A stretch of 64,000 bases of DNA. It comes from Triticum aestivum. Its lineage: Eukaryota; Streptophyta; Magnoliopsida; Poales; Poaceae. The position numbers and the translations under genes are program-made. The stretch is from assembly GCF_018294505.1 (NCBI RefSeq), contig NC_057807.1, forward strand, positions 273,463,369 to 273,527,368, written 5' to 3'. Under the pieces are notes generated by a model that did not search any database, was not told where the DNA came from, and worked only from the letters and a program-made list of their open reading frames with translations. Every line of letters starts with the position of its first letter. The first letter of the stretch is position 1. This document shows, piece after piece, positions 34,680-45,123 of this stretch.

Positions 34680-35020
34680 GGTCTAGGGCGTAGGTTGTAG
34701 GGGAAGGAGGGAGCTGGACGTGGCGAAGCTTGCGGTCACCGGCGACAAGGGGCCGTCGTGCGCGAGAGGGAGAGGCGGCGGCGGCGCAAGAGGCAACTAG
34801 GGTTAGGTCTCCTGGCTCCCTAAGGGAAGCCGAACAAATAATGATTGCTTCTTTGCTTGATTAGATTGATACATCTCCTCTCCTTATATAGAGAGGTTTA
34901 ATTGACTCCTAAGAAAACGATCCTAACAACGATAAGATAATTAGGCTAAGCCCCTAATAACAATAAGATAACTTGGGCCACAACCCACTGGGCTAAGCCC
35001 CTAATATGCCGGTCATAACA
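34680..35020 (-). repeat. 5' terminal repeat of the gag-only element
   Basis: Read on the minus strand it starts TGTTATGACCGGC and has a TATA region (CTCTATATAAGGAGAG) followed by TGTATCAATCTAATCAAGCAA, nearly the same as in the foldback repeat. Outside this central 50-60 bp the two differ. A TTGGTATCC, similar to a tRNA-Met primer site, lies near 34656. The inner border is approximate. Confidence 0.6.
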
Positions 35021-35025
35021 GCTTC
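35021..35025. repeat. Target-site duplication GCTTC, right
   Basis: GCTTC directly after GGTCATAACA at 35020, equal to 32693-32697. Confidence 0.88.
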
Positions 35026-36413
35026 ACTATCTTCATCATCATCATCCTCATTGTACTCTTCTTGTGCCACCAACCCTTTGGTTGGAGTCTTCCTGGTGAA
35101 GTTGTTCTTGTTCAAGAAGGACTTGGCTTTGTCTTTTCGGATGAGCTTCCCACCATTGTCTTCCCGCTTCCCGTAAGAGCACTCCGCAACAAAGTGTCTC
35201 ACATTGCCACAATTTTAACATGTTCTCACACGTTGCTTGCCCTTGAAGCCACTTGAGTTGTTCTTATTGAAATCGGGCCTTGAGTTCTTCTTGCTCCAAA
35301 ATTGCCTAAAGCGAGAGCCATGTTCTCATGATAATCATATTTCGTGTCTTCGGGGTTGCTCTCCTCATCTTCTTCTTCTTCATCCTCTTCCACAATAGCC
35401 TTGGCCTTCAAGGCAAGGTTGGGCTTCTTTGCTCTTTGAGAACGCAACACCGCATTGTCGGCGGTCTTGTCCAAGATCCTCATCGCCACAAACTCATCCA
35501 ACACTTCACTTGAGGTCAAGGTGTGGAAGTCCGGCCTTTGACAGATGATGGAGGACATGGCCTTGTGGTAAGTCATCATGGCCTTTAGGAACTTGCGCTT
35601 GATCCAATTATCATCCGTATCCTTGCTCCCATGATCTCGGAGTGAGACCGTGAGAGTGGTTAATCTTCGGTAAAACTCGCGAGGTTCTTCACCTTCATTC
35701 ATTGCAAACTCACCGGCTTCATCTTGCACCACTTCATAGTTGGAGCGTTGAATGCTTGCGCTTCCCTTGTAAATGGAAACAACATGGTGCCATGCTTCCT
35801 TGGCCACGGTGAATGGTCGGAGATGCGCAATATCTTTGGATGGAATTGCATCTTGGATGATGAAGAGAGCATTCTCGTTGAATTGATGGTCCACGGCTTC
35901 TCTAGTGGTGAAGTTGCTTGGGTCATGCGGATAGAAACCTTGCTCAATGATTCTCCAAAGATTAGTATTAACATGATTTAAATGATGTTTAAAGCAATAG
36001 ACCCAAGAGTCAAAATCCTCATTTTTCACATTCTTAGGAGGAGGACCAACATGATTCAAATGAGTGGAGGGAACCGGTCCTCCATAAGTAGGTGGAGGTT
36101 CAACATGGGCAAAGATGTCGCTACCATTTCTACCACTAGATAAAGGAACTTTATCACAAGAAGCTTCCCCCTTATCAGAGTTAGTATCTGCCACCTTATT
36201 AGTGGGAGGAATCACTTCCAATGGTGCGGTGGATAACTTAAGACCATCAAGAAACTCCTTGAACATGCCTTTGACCTCAGTCGTCATGGAGGTTTTCAAT
36301 GTGTCCAAAGCCACATTGAATTCCTCACGTGAGACTGGGGATCCCCCATCGGCCATAGACGAAGACGGATTCACACGGGGGTGCTCCTCCCCACCGTCTA
36401 TGGTGTCAACCAT
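35021..36413 (-). pseudogene. N-terminal gag of the SIRE-type element
   Basis: The frame opens at ATG 36413 and runs 395 codons to 35226: a variable N-terminus, then a copia-type Gag core (WVYCFKHHLNHVN, REFYRRLTTLTVSLRDHG) and an acidic Glu/Asp stretch. A frameshift follows. A CX2CX4HX4C zinc knuckle is visible near 35165-35222, but its second position is a TAA stop. The frame then enters acidic DDDDED text, cut at 35020 by the insertion. Confidence 0.8.
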
Positions 36414-36450
36414 ACTCTTTGGACGGTGAAGTCATTAATAAAGAGATAAG

Positions 36451-36462
36451 GCTCTGATACCA
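36451..36462 (-). other. Primer-binding site of the SIRE-type element
   Basis: The minus strand reads TGGTATCAGAGC, the standard complement of the initiator tRNA-Met 3' end, two bases inside the LTR border. Confidence 0.92.
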
Positions 36463-36464
36463 AT

Positions 36465-39100
36465 TGAAAGGATCGATATAGTTGACTAGGGGTGAATAGG
36501 CAACTAACATTTTTAACTTTTCTTTACCAAATTAAACTTTGCATCAAAGTAGGTTGTGCAGATATGCAACTAAGTGAGCAACCTATATGATGCAACAACA
36601 ATAAGCACACAAGCAAGCAAAGGATATAACACAATATAGCTTGCACAGTTAAAGGTGAGAGATAACCAAAAGTGGAACCGATGGAGATGAGGATGTGTTA
36701 CCGAAGTTTCTTCCCTTTTAGGGGAAGTACGTCTCCATTGGAGCGGTGTGGAGGCACAATGCTCCCCAAGAAGCCACTAGGGCCACCGTATTCTCCTCGC
36801 CCTCACACAATGCGAGATGTCGTGATTCCACTATTGGTGCCCTTGGAGGTGGCGACCGAACCTTTACAAACAAGGTTGGGGCAATGTCCACAACTTAATT
36901 GGAGGCTCCCAACGACACCATGAAGCTTCACCACAATGGACTATGGCTACGCGGTGACCTCAACCGTCTAGGGTGCTCAAACACCCAAGAGTAACAAGAT
37001 CCGCAAGGGATTAGTAAGGGGAATCAAATTTCTCTTGGTGGAAGTGTAGATCGAGGCCTTCTCAACCAATCCCTTAGAGAATCAACAAGTTTGATTGGCT
37101 AGGGAGAGAGATCGGGCGAAAATGGAGCTTATAGCATCAATGGAGCTTGGGGATGGAAGAGGTAGTCAACTAGGAGAAGAAGACTTCCCTTTTATAGTCA
37201 AGGGACAAATCCAACCATTATCCACTTAACCAGCCCGCGACATGCGGTAGTACCGCACCAGACAAGCGGTACTACCGCAAGGCATTGCGGTACTACCGCA
37301 AGGCGGTGCGGTAACTACCGCACCCACGGCAGACACCAGAAGAAGCCCTTTTGTGTTGACGCTACGAGCGGTAGAACCGCCGGAGCAGTACTACCATGCG
37401 CCCTTGCGGTACTACCGCAAGGCAGGGTTCGACTGGGCTGGGAAGGCACGGATGAATAAAATTACATCCGTGACTACTTCCACTGAGTTTAGATTGGTGC
37501 AAAAATCCGACATGGTACTACCACATCCAGGGAGCGGTACTACCGCATAGGGCGTGGATGTAAAAAATTACATCTGCCCCTACTTCTGCGCGAGTAGCAG
37601 TGCTGGACCTGAAGTCTTGGTACTGCCGCGACCTCGGAGCGGTACTACCGCAATGTGGTGCGGTACTACCGCATCCTCGGACGGTACTACTGTGAGCCTC
37701 TGCGGTACTACTGCTCCCTTGAGCAGTACTACCGTATGCCACAGCACACTACCACTTGGAGTCGTTCATTTTGCAACGACACGGATAACTGATCAATGCT
37801 CCAAAGAGGCAAGGGGAAAGGTGGTGCAAAGGAACAGACGTGCACGTGATGATTCCACCCTAACCTTTCCGAAGCGGACCCCCTCTTAGAGCATCTCCAA
37901 TAGCCGCGCTATGCGCCGCGCGCAAAAAACATGTTTGTCGCGCGCGCTTCGGCTGGTTTAGCGCGGCCGCCAGCGCTGGCTCCAGCGGCCGCACTATAAT
38001 GCAGCGCGCGCGCCGCTCCAACAGCGCGCAAAAATACAGCGCGCGCGACTCGCCAGGCATGTCATTTTAGCCACAAAATGAGTTTGAAACAATCATCAAA
38101 ATGCAATGAACATGTGAAATTTGTCACAAACAAGTTGACGAAAATAAAAGTTCATGCCCACAAGTTCATCCAACCAAGTTCAAAATGCAAACTAAAGTTC
38201 AAGACATAAATGAAAGACACATCAAACATCTTCCTCGTCTTCGTCCTCATCTTCCGAAGACGATTCTTCCGCCTCCGAAGATGAATCTTCCTCCCTATCC
38301 TCATCTTCCGAAGACGATTCTTCTGCCTTCGAAGACGATTCTTTCGTCCTCATTTCAGCCGTCCGCCGCCTTGTTCTTCTTCGCCGAAGTTTTGCCCTTC
38401 TTCGGCCGCGCCGCATTGGGGAGCTTCCACGGTGCGGCGGCGGCACGGGACGACGCCGGCGCGACGCCACCCGTCGCTGTGGTCATCCGCGGCGGCAAGA
38501 AGAGGCTGCGCGCGAGGCCGATGCTCGGGGGAGCTCCGGCGGTGGCGCCGCCAACGCTCCCCGCGCTAGGGTTTCCGGCGGCGGCGAGGGGTCGCGGCTG
38601 TAATGCGGGGTGAGCGGGGTGCCGGTGTGCGCGTCCATGGGTGGCAGGGCGCCGGCGCCGGCGCGCGCGGGGTGTAGGAGGAGGAGAGGAGAGAGTGCGG
38701 CGCGAGCGGTCGAGTGTGCCGCGCGCTGTAGCAGGCGCCCGAAATACACCGCGTGGGATAGTGCTTTCGACCGCGCGCCCAACTCGTTATAGCGCGCGCG
38801 CCGTTTTTGCGCGCCCGCTGGAGCGACCCGCCGCGTTGCGCGCGCGCTAAAACGGTCTAATTTGCGGCGCTGCGCTAGTATAGCGCGGCTGTTGGAGATG
38901 CTCTTAATAGTTCGGTTTTCCTACGACTCAAATCCACCAAAAGAAAATGTAGAAAAACGCCGTCTTCACTAGGCTCCGAGGGGCATCGAACCGTCTTGTG
39001 CCAACACATGAGATATCTGAAATGCTCAATGCACACGATTAGTCCGCAAAAGCATTGTCATCAATCACCAAAACTACTTAGGATGAAATATGCCCTTACA
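36465..39100 (-). repeat. 5' LTR of the SIRE-type element, with insert
   Basis: Minus-strand start TGTAAGGGCAT (at 39100), end CGATCCTTTCA (at 36465). Without the Harbinger insert it is about 1.62 kb. A TATA box (minus-strand TATAAAAG) lies at 37189-37196. Palindromes of the GCGGTACTACCGC type fill 37240-37740. Confidence 0.92.
37889..38903. mobile_element. PIF/Harbinger-type DNA transposon, non-autonomous, 1,015 bp
   Basis: Terminal inverted repeats start GAGCATCTCCAA and pair over about 24 bp with one mismatch. TTA occurs on both sides (37886-37888 and 38904-38906), and the uninterrupted LTR copy at 15620-15635 shows the empty site CTCTTAATAG. The interior is GC-rich with GCGC runs. The only notable frame (minus strand 38470-38222) is Arg-rich and then repeats acidic Ser-Ser-Glu-Asp blocks. 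I see no transposase catalytic region. Confidence 0.9.
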
Positions 39101-39599
39101 AAATCAATGCTGCCATTCTACCTACTCGAGCTTATCCAGGACGAGGCCAAACTCTAGACCACCACGGGGGCTAGACACTTGGCATCATCATGCTGCGAGA
39201 GTAATCCGCTTGCTTTTTGCTAGTTTTCTTCCCCCGCGGGCTAATGTGTGGAGCCACTGTTATGTAACATTAACTCTTCCCTCTTAATTAATGAATGAAG
39301 CAAGCCTTTTGCCTTGGTTTCAAGAAACAAAATTGTCAATCTAGGAATATACACATGCCTAATAAACCAAAAAGGAGGTAGTAAGCTCGTTTTGTTGTGT
39401 TTACGGATTGAAAAAAATTATGAAGGAAAGTGTAATCTTCCTTGCAACTAACGAATGAGGCGAAACATTTCTTTCCATTTTCAGAAAGCAATAGCCCAAT
39501 TCTAGAGGGGGTGTTTCCACCATAGTTGCTTTGAAGTTTCTAAAAGAATAAATACAGTCCACTGATGCTAGGTTGTTTCAGAAAACAATGCAATTTTAG
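39101..39599. other. Intergenic stretch, possible LINE 3' remnant
   Basis: The segment around 39120-39330 (TAATGAATGAAGCAAGCCTTTTGCC) and a weaker copy near 39440-39480 look like the 3' tails of grass LINEs. There is no open frame and no duplication, so this is weak. Nothing else seen. Confidence 0.3.
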
Positions 39600-39601
39600 T
39601 A

Positions 39602-39859
39602 CTCCCTCCGCTTTTATTTAGTTCGCATATTAATTTTGGTCAAAGTCAAGCTTTACAAACTTTGACCAAGCTTATAAACAAAAATATGAAGATATACAAT
39701 AACAAATCAACAATATTAAATTTATTATTGAATGTATTTTCACATTGTATAGGTTTATTATGATAAATGTCTATATTGTTTTCTATAAACTTGGTCAAAC
39801 TTTACGAAGTTTGACTTCAGTCAACTCTAATATGCAGAGTAAATAAAAACGGAGGGAGT
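39602..39859. mobile_element. Stowaway MITE, 258 bp
   Basis: Ends CTCCCTCCGCTTTTATTTA and its inverse TAAATAAAAACGGAGGGAG, flanked by TA at 39600-39601 and 39860-39861. This is a Tc1/Mariner-type non-autonomous element. Confidence 0.93.
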
Positions 39860-39861
39860 AC

Positions 39862-39941
39862 TCTCTCCGATCCAAATTATTTGACGCAATCTTATACAAC
39901 ATTGTAGAGAGGATGCGTCAATTATTTCGGATCTGAGGGAG
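39862..39941. mobile_element. Small Stowaway MITE, 80 bp, abutting its neighbour
   Basis: CTCTCTCCGATCCAAATTAT pairs with ATAATTTCGGATCTGAGGGAG-type sequence at the other end. TA flanks at 39860-39861 (shared with the previous MITE) and 39942-39943. Confidence 0.8.
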
Positions 39942-39943
39942 TA

Positions 39944-40811
39944 CCTCGTTCCTCTGAACTTGATTAGGAAATCATACATGGTTACACCCATTAACTCTGC
40001 AGCTACACCTACCCAAGTTCCAGTGATACAAGTATCAACCAATAGAGCTCGCACAGGCCAACTTCAAATATTTAATACTTTCATTACTAGAAACTGCTCC
40101 AGTGCTCATAGAATATTTAATGGAGTATATGTGTTTGTATTATTCAGGAATGAAAGATCGAGCAGGACAAGAGAGACAACCATTGGAGCATGATCTAGCA
40201 TGAACCACCATGGTTATGGAACACACAACAATTGAAGACGAAGCCTCAAGCCGCCACAATTGCATGTTCTCACAGGCCCGTCCACGTTAACCATCGACGC
40301 GACAACGGGCACCTGTGAGAACAAGCTCTGCCAGACCCAGGCCCGTTGCTGCGTTTTAGTTTTACCCCAAGTGCCAAATTTCATGTAACACACGAGACTT
40401 GCATGTAAACCATAAGGTGAAACTTATACTTTGGCCAGGTAGTATGTTTTCATGGGAGTGCAAACAAACCCCTGAAACTGATGTGCGGCATAATCGCTCT
40501 TGCATTTAGGATTCAGAATGCCAAACCTAGCATGGTTGATAAACTAGGTGCTTGCATATTTCAGGATAAGAATGAAAACAAACAAACAAACAAACTGGAT
40601 GTTACCTTTCACATGACATATAAAGGCATATCAATCATATTACGTACCAGGGAATTCTATTGTATCGGACAAGTAGTACAACCAGTCATTTGAAACCAAA
40701 GATCGCATAACAATCTTGGTGAGGATTGGCATACTTAGATGCAGTTCAAGTATCAGCATCCAGAAAGTACAAAAACGATTGATGCAACTGACAGAAACTA
40801 GAGATAAAGTA
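39944..40811. other. Downstream flank of the TMEM230-like gene
   Basis: AT-rich, no coding text seen. It contains the inverted repeat at 40265-40323, listed separately. Confidence 0.4.
40265..40323. repeat. Inverted repeat able to form a hairpin
   Basis: TGTTCTCACAGG...CCCGT pairs with ACGGGCACCTGTGAGAACA across a loop of about 22 bases, with two unpaired bases in one arm. No target duplication found. Confidence 0.65.
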
Positions 40812-41037
40812 CTACCTCCGACTTGATTTATTAGTCCATTTGGGTCAAACTTTGACCTTCAATTTAACTATCAAAAAGTAAGTTATATACCATAAAAATA
40901 GTATCATTGAAAACCTCTTTTGAATATGAAATCAACAATATAAGTTTTGTGACATACAACTTATATTTTGTTGGTCAAATCTACGGTCAAAATTGGCACA
41001 AAATACTAAGGGGACCAATAAACCAGGGCCAAGCTAG
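40812..41037. mobile_element. Degenerate Stowaway-type MITE
   Basis: The left end CTACCTCCGACTTGATTTATTAGTCC pairs partly with the right part GGGGACCAATAAACCAGGGCC. The outermost right bases have mutated away from CGGAGGGAG. TA lies at 40810-40811. The interior has the paired AACTTTGACC / GGTCAAAATTGG blocks of this class. Confidence 0.65.
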
Positions 41038-41394
41038 TACGGGGTAATATGTAGTATCTTCAACACGCGAAACAGAACAAAGCCCTAAAAATATATTTGT
41101 AGATTAACATACTTAAGCCAAAACTAATATCTTAGGTAACTCCAGAAGTTCAATCTACATAGCAATCAAGCAAAGCAAAAGAGCAGCTTTAGCTCTGCAG
41201 CACATGCGTAGCTTGCCTGATGAAACAACGCAGTCATGTGACATAGAATCAACACAAGGCGACTTCACCTACATGTTAGCTATTTGTAGTACAAACATAA
41301 CAATAAGTGCTCATCTCATTCTCGATAAAGTTTCGTATTTTGGCTCTTGCTGTTCAATATCCTTACTGCCCAGTAGATGAGTTAGAATCAAAGC

Positions 41395-42261
41395 CTAATA
41401 GTCTGGAATGGCCGCAAAGGTGAACCCTGGTGCTCCTCTCCATGAATAGTATGCAACTCGGGTCTCATAAAATCCTGCACAAGCCATGTAAATATGTACA
41501 CGTAAAAACCATATACTCGTTTGAAAAGTGGATCGGTTCTATAGCTGAGATGCTAAAGAGCAAGATAATATTTGTTTTCCGCGTAATAATTGAGATGCAG
41601 AAGAGTAGGAAAAGTTCTGTTTTCAGCATAAAAATTGAGATGCCAAAACGGGCTTGTTTCGTCCGAAATGGAAGAGCCTATAGCAGCTACTGTTACATTT
41701 CAACAGTGCACCTTGTCTCACATACTCCAGTGATACAAGTGGACATTGTTTTTACAGGAAGATCAAAAACTAACTAGTATATGCAAATGGACATGCGTAA
41801 TGAGCAGATCAAAAACTACACCATGCTTAATTACCCCAGTGATGCAAATGGCCATTGTATATACAGGAAGTATATGCAAGTGCCCACTGTTTTTACAGGA
41901 ATATTCATATAATAATTTGAGGAAGACAATATTCATACTGGAAGATGAAGCAGTTGCATATCAATCTTAATACGGAAACTGAAGCGAAGAACATTGACAT
42001 ACCAGGAAGAAAGGCAAGGATACCCAGGAACAATAGACCATACACCTGAGAGCTATCACCCTCCATGTGACCCGTGGATATAAAATATGAAAGGAAGAGA
42101 AGAGAGCTTCCCAGGAAGAGGAGGAACAATGCTAAGGCAATCGACTTCCACGGGATCCTCCTCAAGGATTTTGGAGTGTATGTGAACCGGCGGTCAACAT
42201 TGTCTTCATCCCTGTCCTCCGTAGGAAGAACAGAATAAGGAATGTTCCGTCTGGTCGCCAT
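41395..42261 (-). CDS. TMEM230-like transmembrane protein (two coding exons)
   Basis: Coding exons on the minus strand are 42261-42003 and 41474-41395, joined by a 528-bp intron (donor CTG|GTATGT, acceptor GTGCAG|GA) that splits a Gly codon. The product is 112 residues, about the usual size of plant TMEM230 (DUF872) proteins. It has a hydrophilic N-terminus with RRFTYTPKSLRRIPWKS before two membrane segments at about residues 39-61 and 73-93, and ends GAPGFTFAAIPDY. In animals the family localises to secretory and recycling vesicles; the plant role is not known to me. The frame is intact. Just upstream of the ATG, CTGCAG|T looks like a splice acceptor, so a 5'-UTR intron is likely. This is the only host gene I can support. 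Confidence 0.92.
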
Positions 42262-43100
42262 ACTGCAGTATCAGCATTGGAAACACATACTGTGACTACA
42301 AGTACAAAAACGGCCAAAGTAATACAGCTATACAAGACAGAAGAGTTGAGAAAATCACGAAATGTGAAATCACCACCAACAAATGAAGGAAACAGAGAAA
42401 TTCCATTCTCGGAGAGAAACTGAGGACTAGCTGTTTTGCCAATATATAGGCTGCATAAAGCACTTAAACAGTCAAGACAATGACATGTTTCACAAAAATG
42501 AAGTTATCCAGATAGGAGGCTATCTCAAATATGCTATGGTAATCAGCGGCGGCATCAGGATGATAATACTGTGGAATCATTAGCAAGCTGTGGTCATTAG
42601 TCTATGAATCCAAGGCCTATTATAAGATTTCTTACTAATCAAAGGAAGTTTTCAAAAAAAACTCTGGGGTCAGTTGACCCCACAGGTTACATGTAGCTTC
42701 GCCACTGATGGTAATACTTGATAGTGGACATTAGACATTTCATGTGCAATCACCCTCGGAGAAGAGTTCAAATTTGTTAAATGACCAAGAACACGTTTAT
42801 CAAGATTTTTCTTCATTATATGATCAAGAAAGCGTTCATCAAGATTTTCAGTGAAGCTCATCAGGAGTTCCTTCCTGCGTGTAATTTGGAACCAACTGAA
42901 TGAACATGTAGAAGAACATATACAAACATTGACATAATACATATAAACAAAAGTTCTTCCAGCTACAGAATTTGGGATTCTCACAACAACTTTGAACATT
43001 CAATTCAATTTTCTGTTGCTTATGGCTTTACTTCAAAATCACTTGTACTGTGTACACAACCTGTAGAGAATAGAAGAATAGTGCTTCTTACATTTCAAAG
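42262..43100 (-). other. Probable 5'-UTR intron, gene-proximal part
   Basis: An acceptor-like CTGCAG|T ends at 42263 next to the start codon. No coding text seen; the short frame near 42670-42999 has no recognisable domain. Confidence 0.45.
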
Positions 43101-43117
43101 TCTAGAAGACACAGCTT
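43101..43117. repeat. LINE target-site duplication, left, 17 bp
   Basis: TCTAGAAGACACAGCTT, identical to 43996-44012. Confidence 0.95.
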
Positions 43118-43995
43118 ACAAACAACAGCAACAACAACAAAACCTTTAGTGCCAAACAAGTTGGGGTAGGCTAGAGGTGAAACCCATAAGATCTCGCGAC
43201 CAAGTCATGGCTCTGGCACATGGATAGCAAGCTTCCACGCACCCCTGTCCATAGCTAGTTCTTTGGTGATACTCCAATCCTTCAGGTCTCTCTTAACGGA
43301 CTCCTCCCATGTCAAATTCGGTCTACCCCGACCTCTCTTGACATTCTCCGCACGCTTTAGCCGTCCGCTATGCGCTGGAGCTTCTGGAGGCCTGCGTTGA
43401 ATATGCCCAAACCATCTCAGACGATGTTGAACAAGCTTCTCTTCAATTGGTGCTACCCCAATTCTATCTCGTATATCATCATTCCGGACTCGATCCTTCC
43501 TCGTGTGGCCACACATCCATCTCAACATACGCATCTCCGCCACACCTAATTGTTGAACATGTCGCCTTTTAGTCGACCAACACTCAGCGCCATACAACAT
43601 TGCGGGTCGAACCGCCGTCCTGTAGAACTTGCCTTTTAGCTTTTGTGGCACTCTCTTGTCACGGAGAATGCCAAAAGCTTGGCGCCACTTCATCCATCCG
43701 GCTTTGATTCGATGGTTCACATCTTCATCAATACCCCCATCCTCCTGCAGCATTGACCCCAAATATCGAAAGGTGTCCTTCTGAGGCACCACCTTCCCAT
43801 CAAGGCTAACCTCCTCCTCCTCACACCTAGTAGTACTGAAACCGCACATCATGTACTCGGTTTTAGTTCTACTAAGCCTAAACCCTTTCGATTCAACATA
43901 GCCGGTCCCAAGCCCGGGTAAAGGAGGAGGGTTGTGATAGGCTTGGCAAGCCAACTAAAAACTCAGCCACTCTTATGGATGAAACCCAAAAGATA
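43118..43995 (-). mobile_element. Truncated RTE-type LINE (878 bp)
   Basis: On the minus strand the frame 43954-43205 (249 codons) encodes the C-terminal part of a non-LTR reverse transcriptase (FRYLGSMLQEDGG, MLYGAECW, MLRWMCGHTRKDR, LRWFGHIQRRP), ending near WKLAIHVPEP. A tail GTTTTGTTGTTGTTGCTG follows, typical of RTE elements. Perfect 17-bp duplications flank it. It lies within the predicted 5'-UTR intron of the TMEM230-like gene, in the same orientation. The 5' region up to 43955-43995 is tail-like rather than RT, which is odd for simple truncation. Confidence 0.9.
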
Positions 43996-44012
43996 TCTAG
44001 AAGACACAGCTT
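43996..44012. repeat. LINE target-site duplication, right, 17 bp
   Basis: Exact partner of 43101-43117. Confidence 0.95.
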
Positions 44013-45035
44013 CAATCAGTAAATTTTATGCTTCTACATAAGTTGCAGAAAATGAAGTTATGATTTGAAGAACTTATATCTCGAATATACACATTCCTTT
44101 TCATAAATGTAACCCGAAAACTCATGATGTATCTTTGGTTAAAGCTGGATAGACTTGACTTCATCGATTCTAGAATGTAGTTCTTTCAAGAGTGGACGAA
44201 GTATCATGGTTTCCATTTAAATAACTATTGCTGTATGAAAGCAATCGGCATCATATGATGCCTGGTATATAGATGCAAATAGTAAGAAAACCATGATTAA
44301 AACTTCCATTTCTGTGCCAAGTTATGCTCAGTTAGACCTCCAGTTTCAAAAAAATGTGCGGTCATTTTAGATGGAATACTTTGCATGGTGTATAAGAAAG
44401 TTCTGCTCTTCAGGAAACCATGGAATTGCTAAAGAAAATGCTATATGAACCTTTGTTCAGTGTTCTGAAAAGATGAATGCTATAACTGCATATGTTCCTA
44501 GTCAAGTGTTTTGGAAAGATGACTGTTTGCTTAGGTGGTGATGCATAAATGTTCAGGAAAGGGATGACAGACGAATGGAATTAAGGGAAAGAAAGGAGAG
44601 AAATTAACATCATAGCTACATGCAAACTTATATGCTGAAACACAAACAAAAACCTCGTGACTTAAAGCAAGTACTGGGAGTGGTACAACTAGTTATATAT
44701 AAGTTTTTCCTACTAAGTGTATCACAGAAACATACAAATTTTACTTTTGCCAGGAAATAGAACTATTCTCGCAGTAGCTATAACTTGCAATGACCTTAAC
44801 AGGAAGTTTACTTTTTCTGCTGTAAGTCCAGACTTCTGATTGCAAGACTGAGAAAGCAGGAAACTACTAGAAAAAGAACACTAATACATCTTATTATTCA
44901 TGGGACCATGTCCAGTGCCCAATAGAACCATTGCATGTGGGGGCTTTCCCCCGCGGTCACCAGTGAAAAAAAAAACATTGCAGCAATGCAATTTCACTAA
45001 TTGGTATTGCCCATTTCATCAATACTAATGTATTA
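44013..45035 (-). other. Probable 5'-UTR intron, middle part
   Basis: AT-rich and without coding text, repeats or RNA genes that I can recognise. Confidence 0.4.
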
Positions 45036-45123
45036 CTCCCTCTGTTCCAAAATAGATGACCCAACTTTGTACCAACTTCGAAGTTAGTACAAAGTTGAGT
45101 CATCTATTTTGGAACGGAGGGAG
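45036..45123. mobile_element. Palindromic Stowaway MITE, 88 bp
   Basis: CTCCCTCTGTTCCAAAATAGATGAC pairs with GTCATCTATTTTGGAACGGAGGGAG along nearly the whole element. TA on both sides (45034-45035, 45124-45125). Confidence 0.94.

Larger units (their letters stand above)
32698..35020 (-). mobile_element. Gag-only LTR element with a foldback end (non-autonomous)
   Basis: A 2.3-kb insertion in the SIRE-type gag, bordered by the GCTTC duplication and with ends TGTTA and TAACA. The interior encodes only a Pro/Ala-rich Gag-like frame on the minus strand, followed at about 33137-33127 by a purine-rich GGTGGGGTGTAG and a terminal repeat. No polymerase is present, so it resembles the TR-GAG class. 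Its two ends are not alike: see the separate entries for 32698-33126 and 34680-35020. Confidence 0.75.
15100..39100 (-). mobile_element. SIRE-type Ty1/copia element (Maximus-like), nested and degenerate
   Basis: This is a minus-strand copia element split by later insertions at 16271-25344, 32698-35020 and 37889-38903. Its 5' LTR is at the right (36465-39100) with a tRNA-Met-type primer site beside it, and its 3' LTR remnant is at the left (15100-15820) with a polypurine tract beside it. The interior has a long gag with coiled-coil text, pol, and an extra open frame downstream of pol, which fits the SIRE lineage. Many stops and frameshifts make it an old copy. Maximus-like is from memory of the LTR start, TGTAAGGGCAT on the minus strand. 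Confidence 0.85.

Noticed and set aside
42670..42999. A 109-codon minus-strand frame
   Set aside because: It lies in the predicted leader intron, has no recognisable domain, and starts and ends in AT-rich non-coding text.
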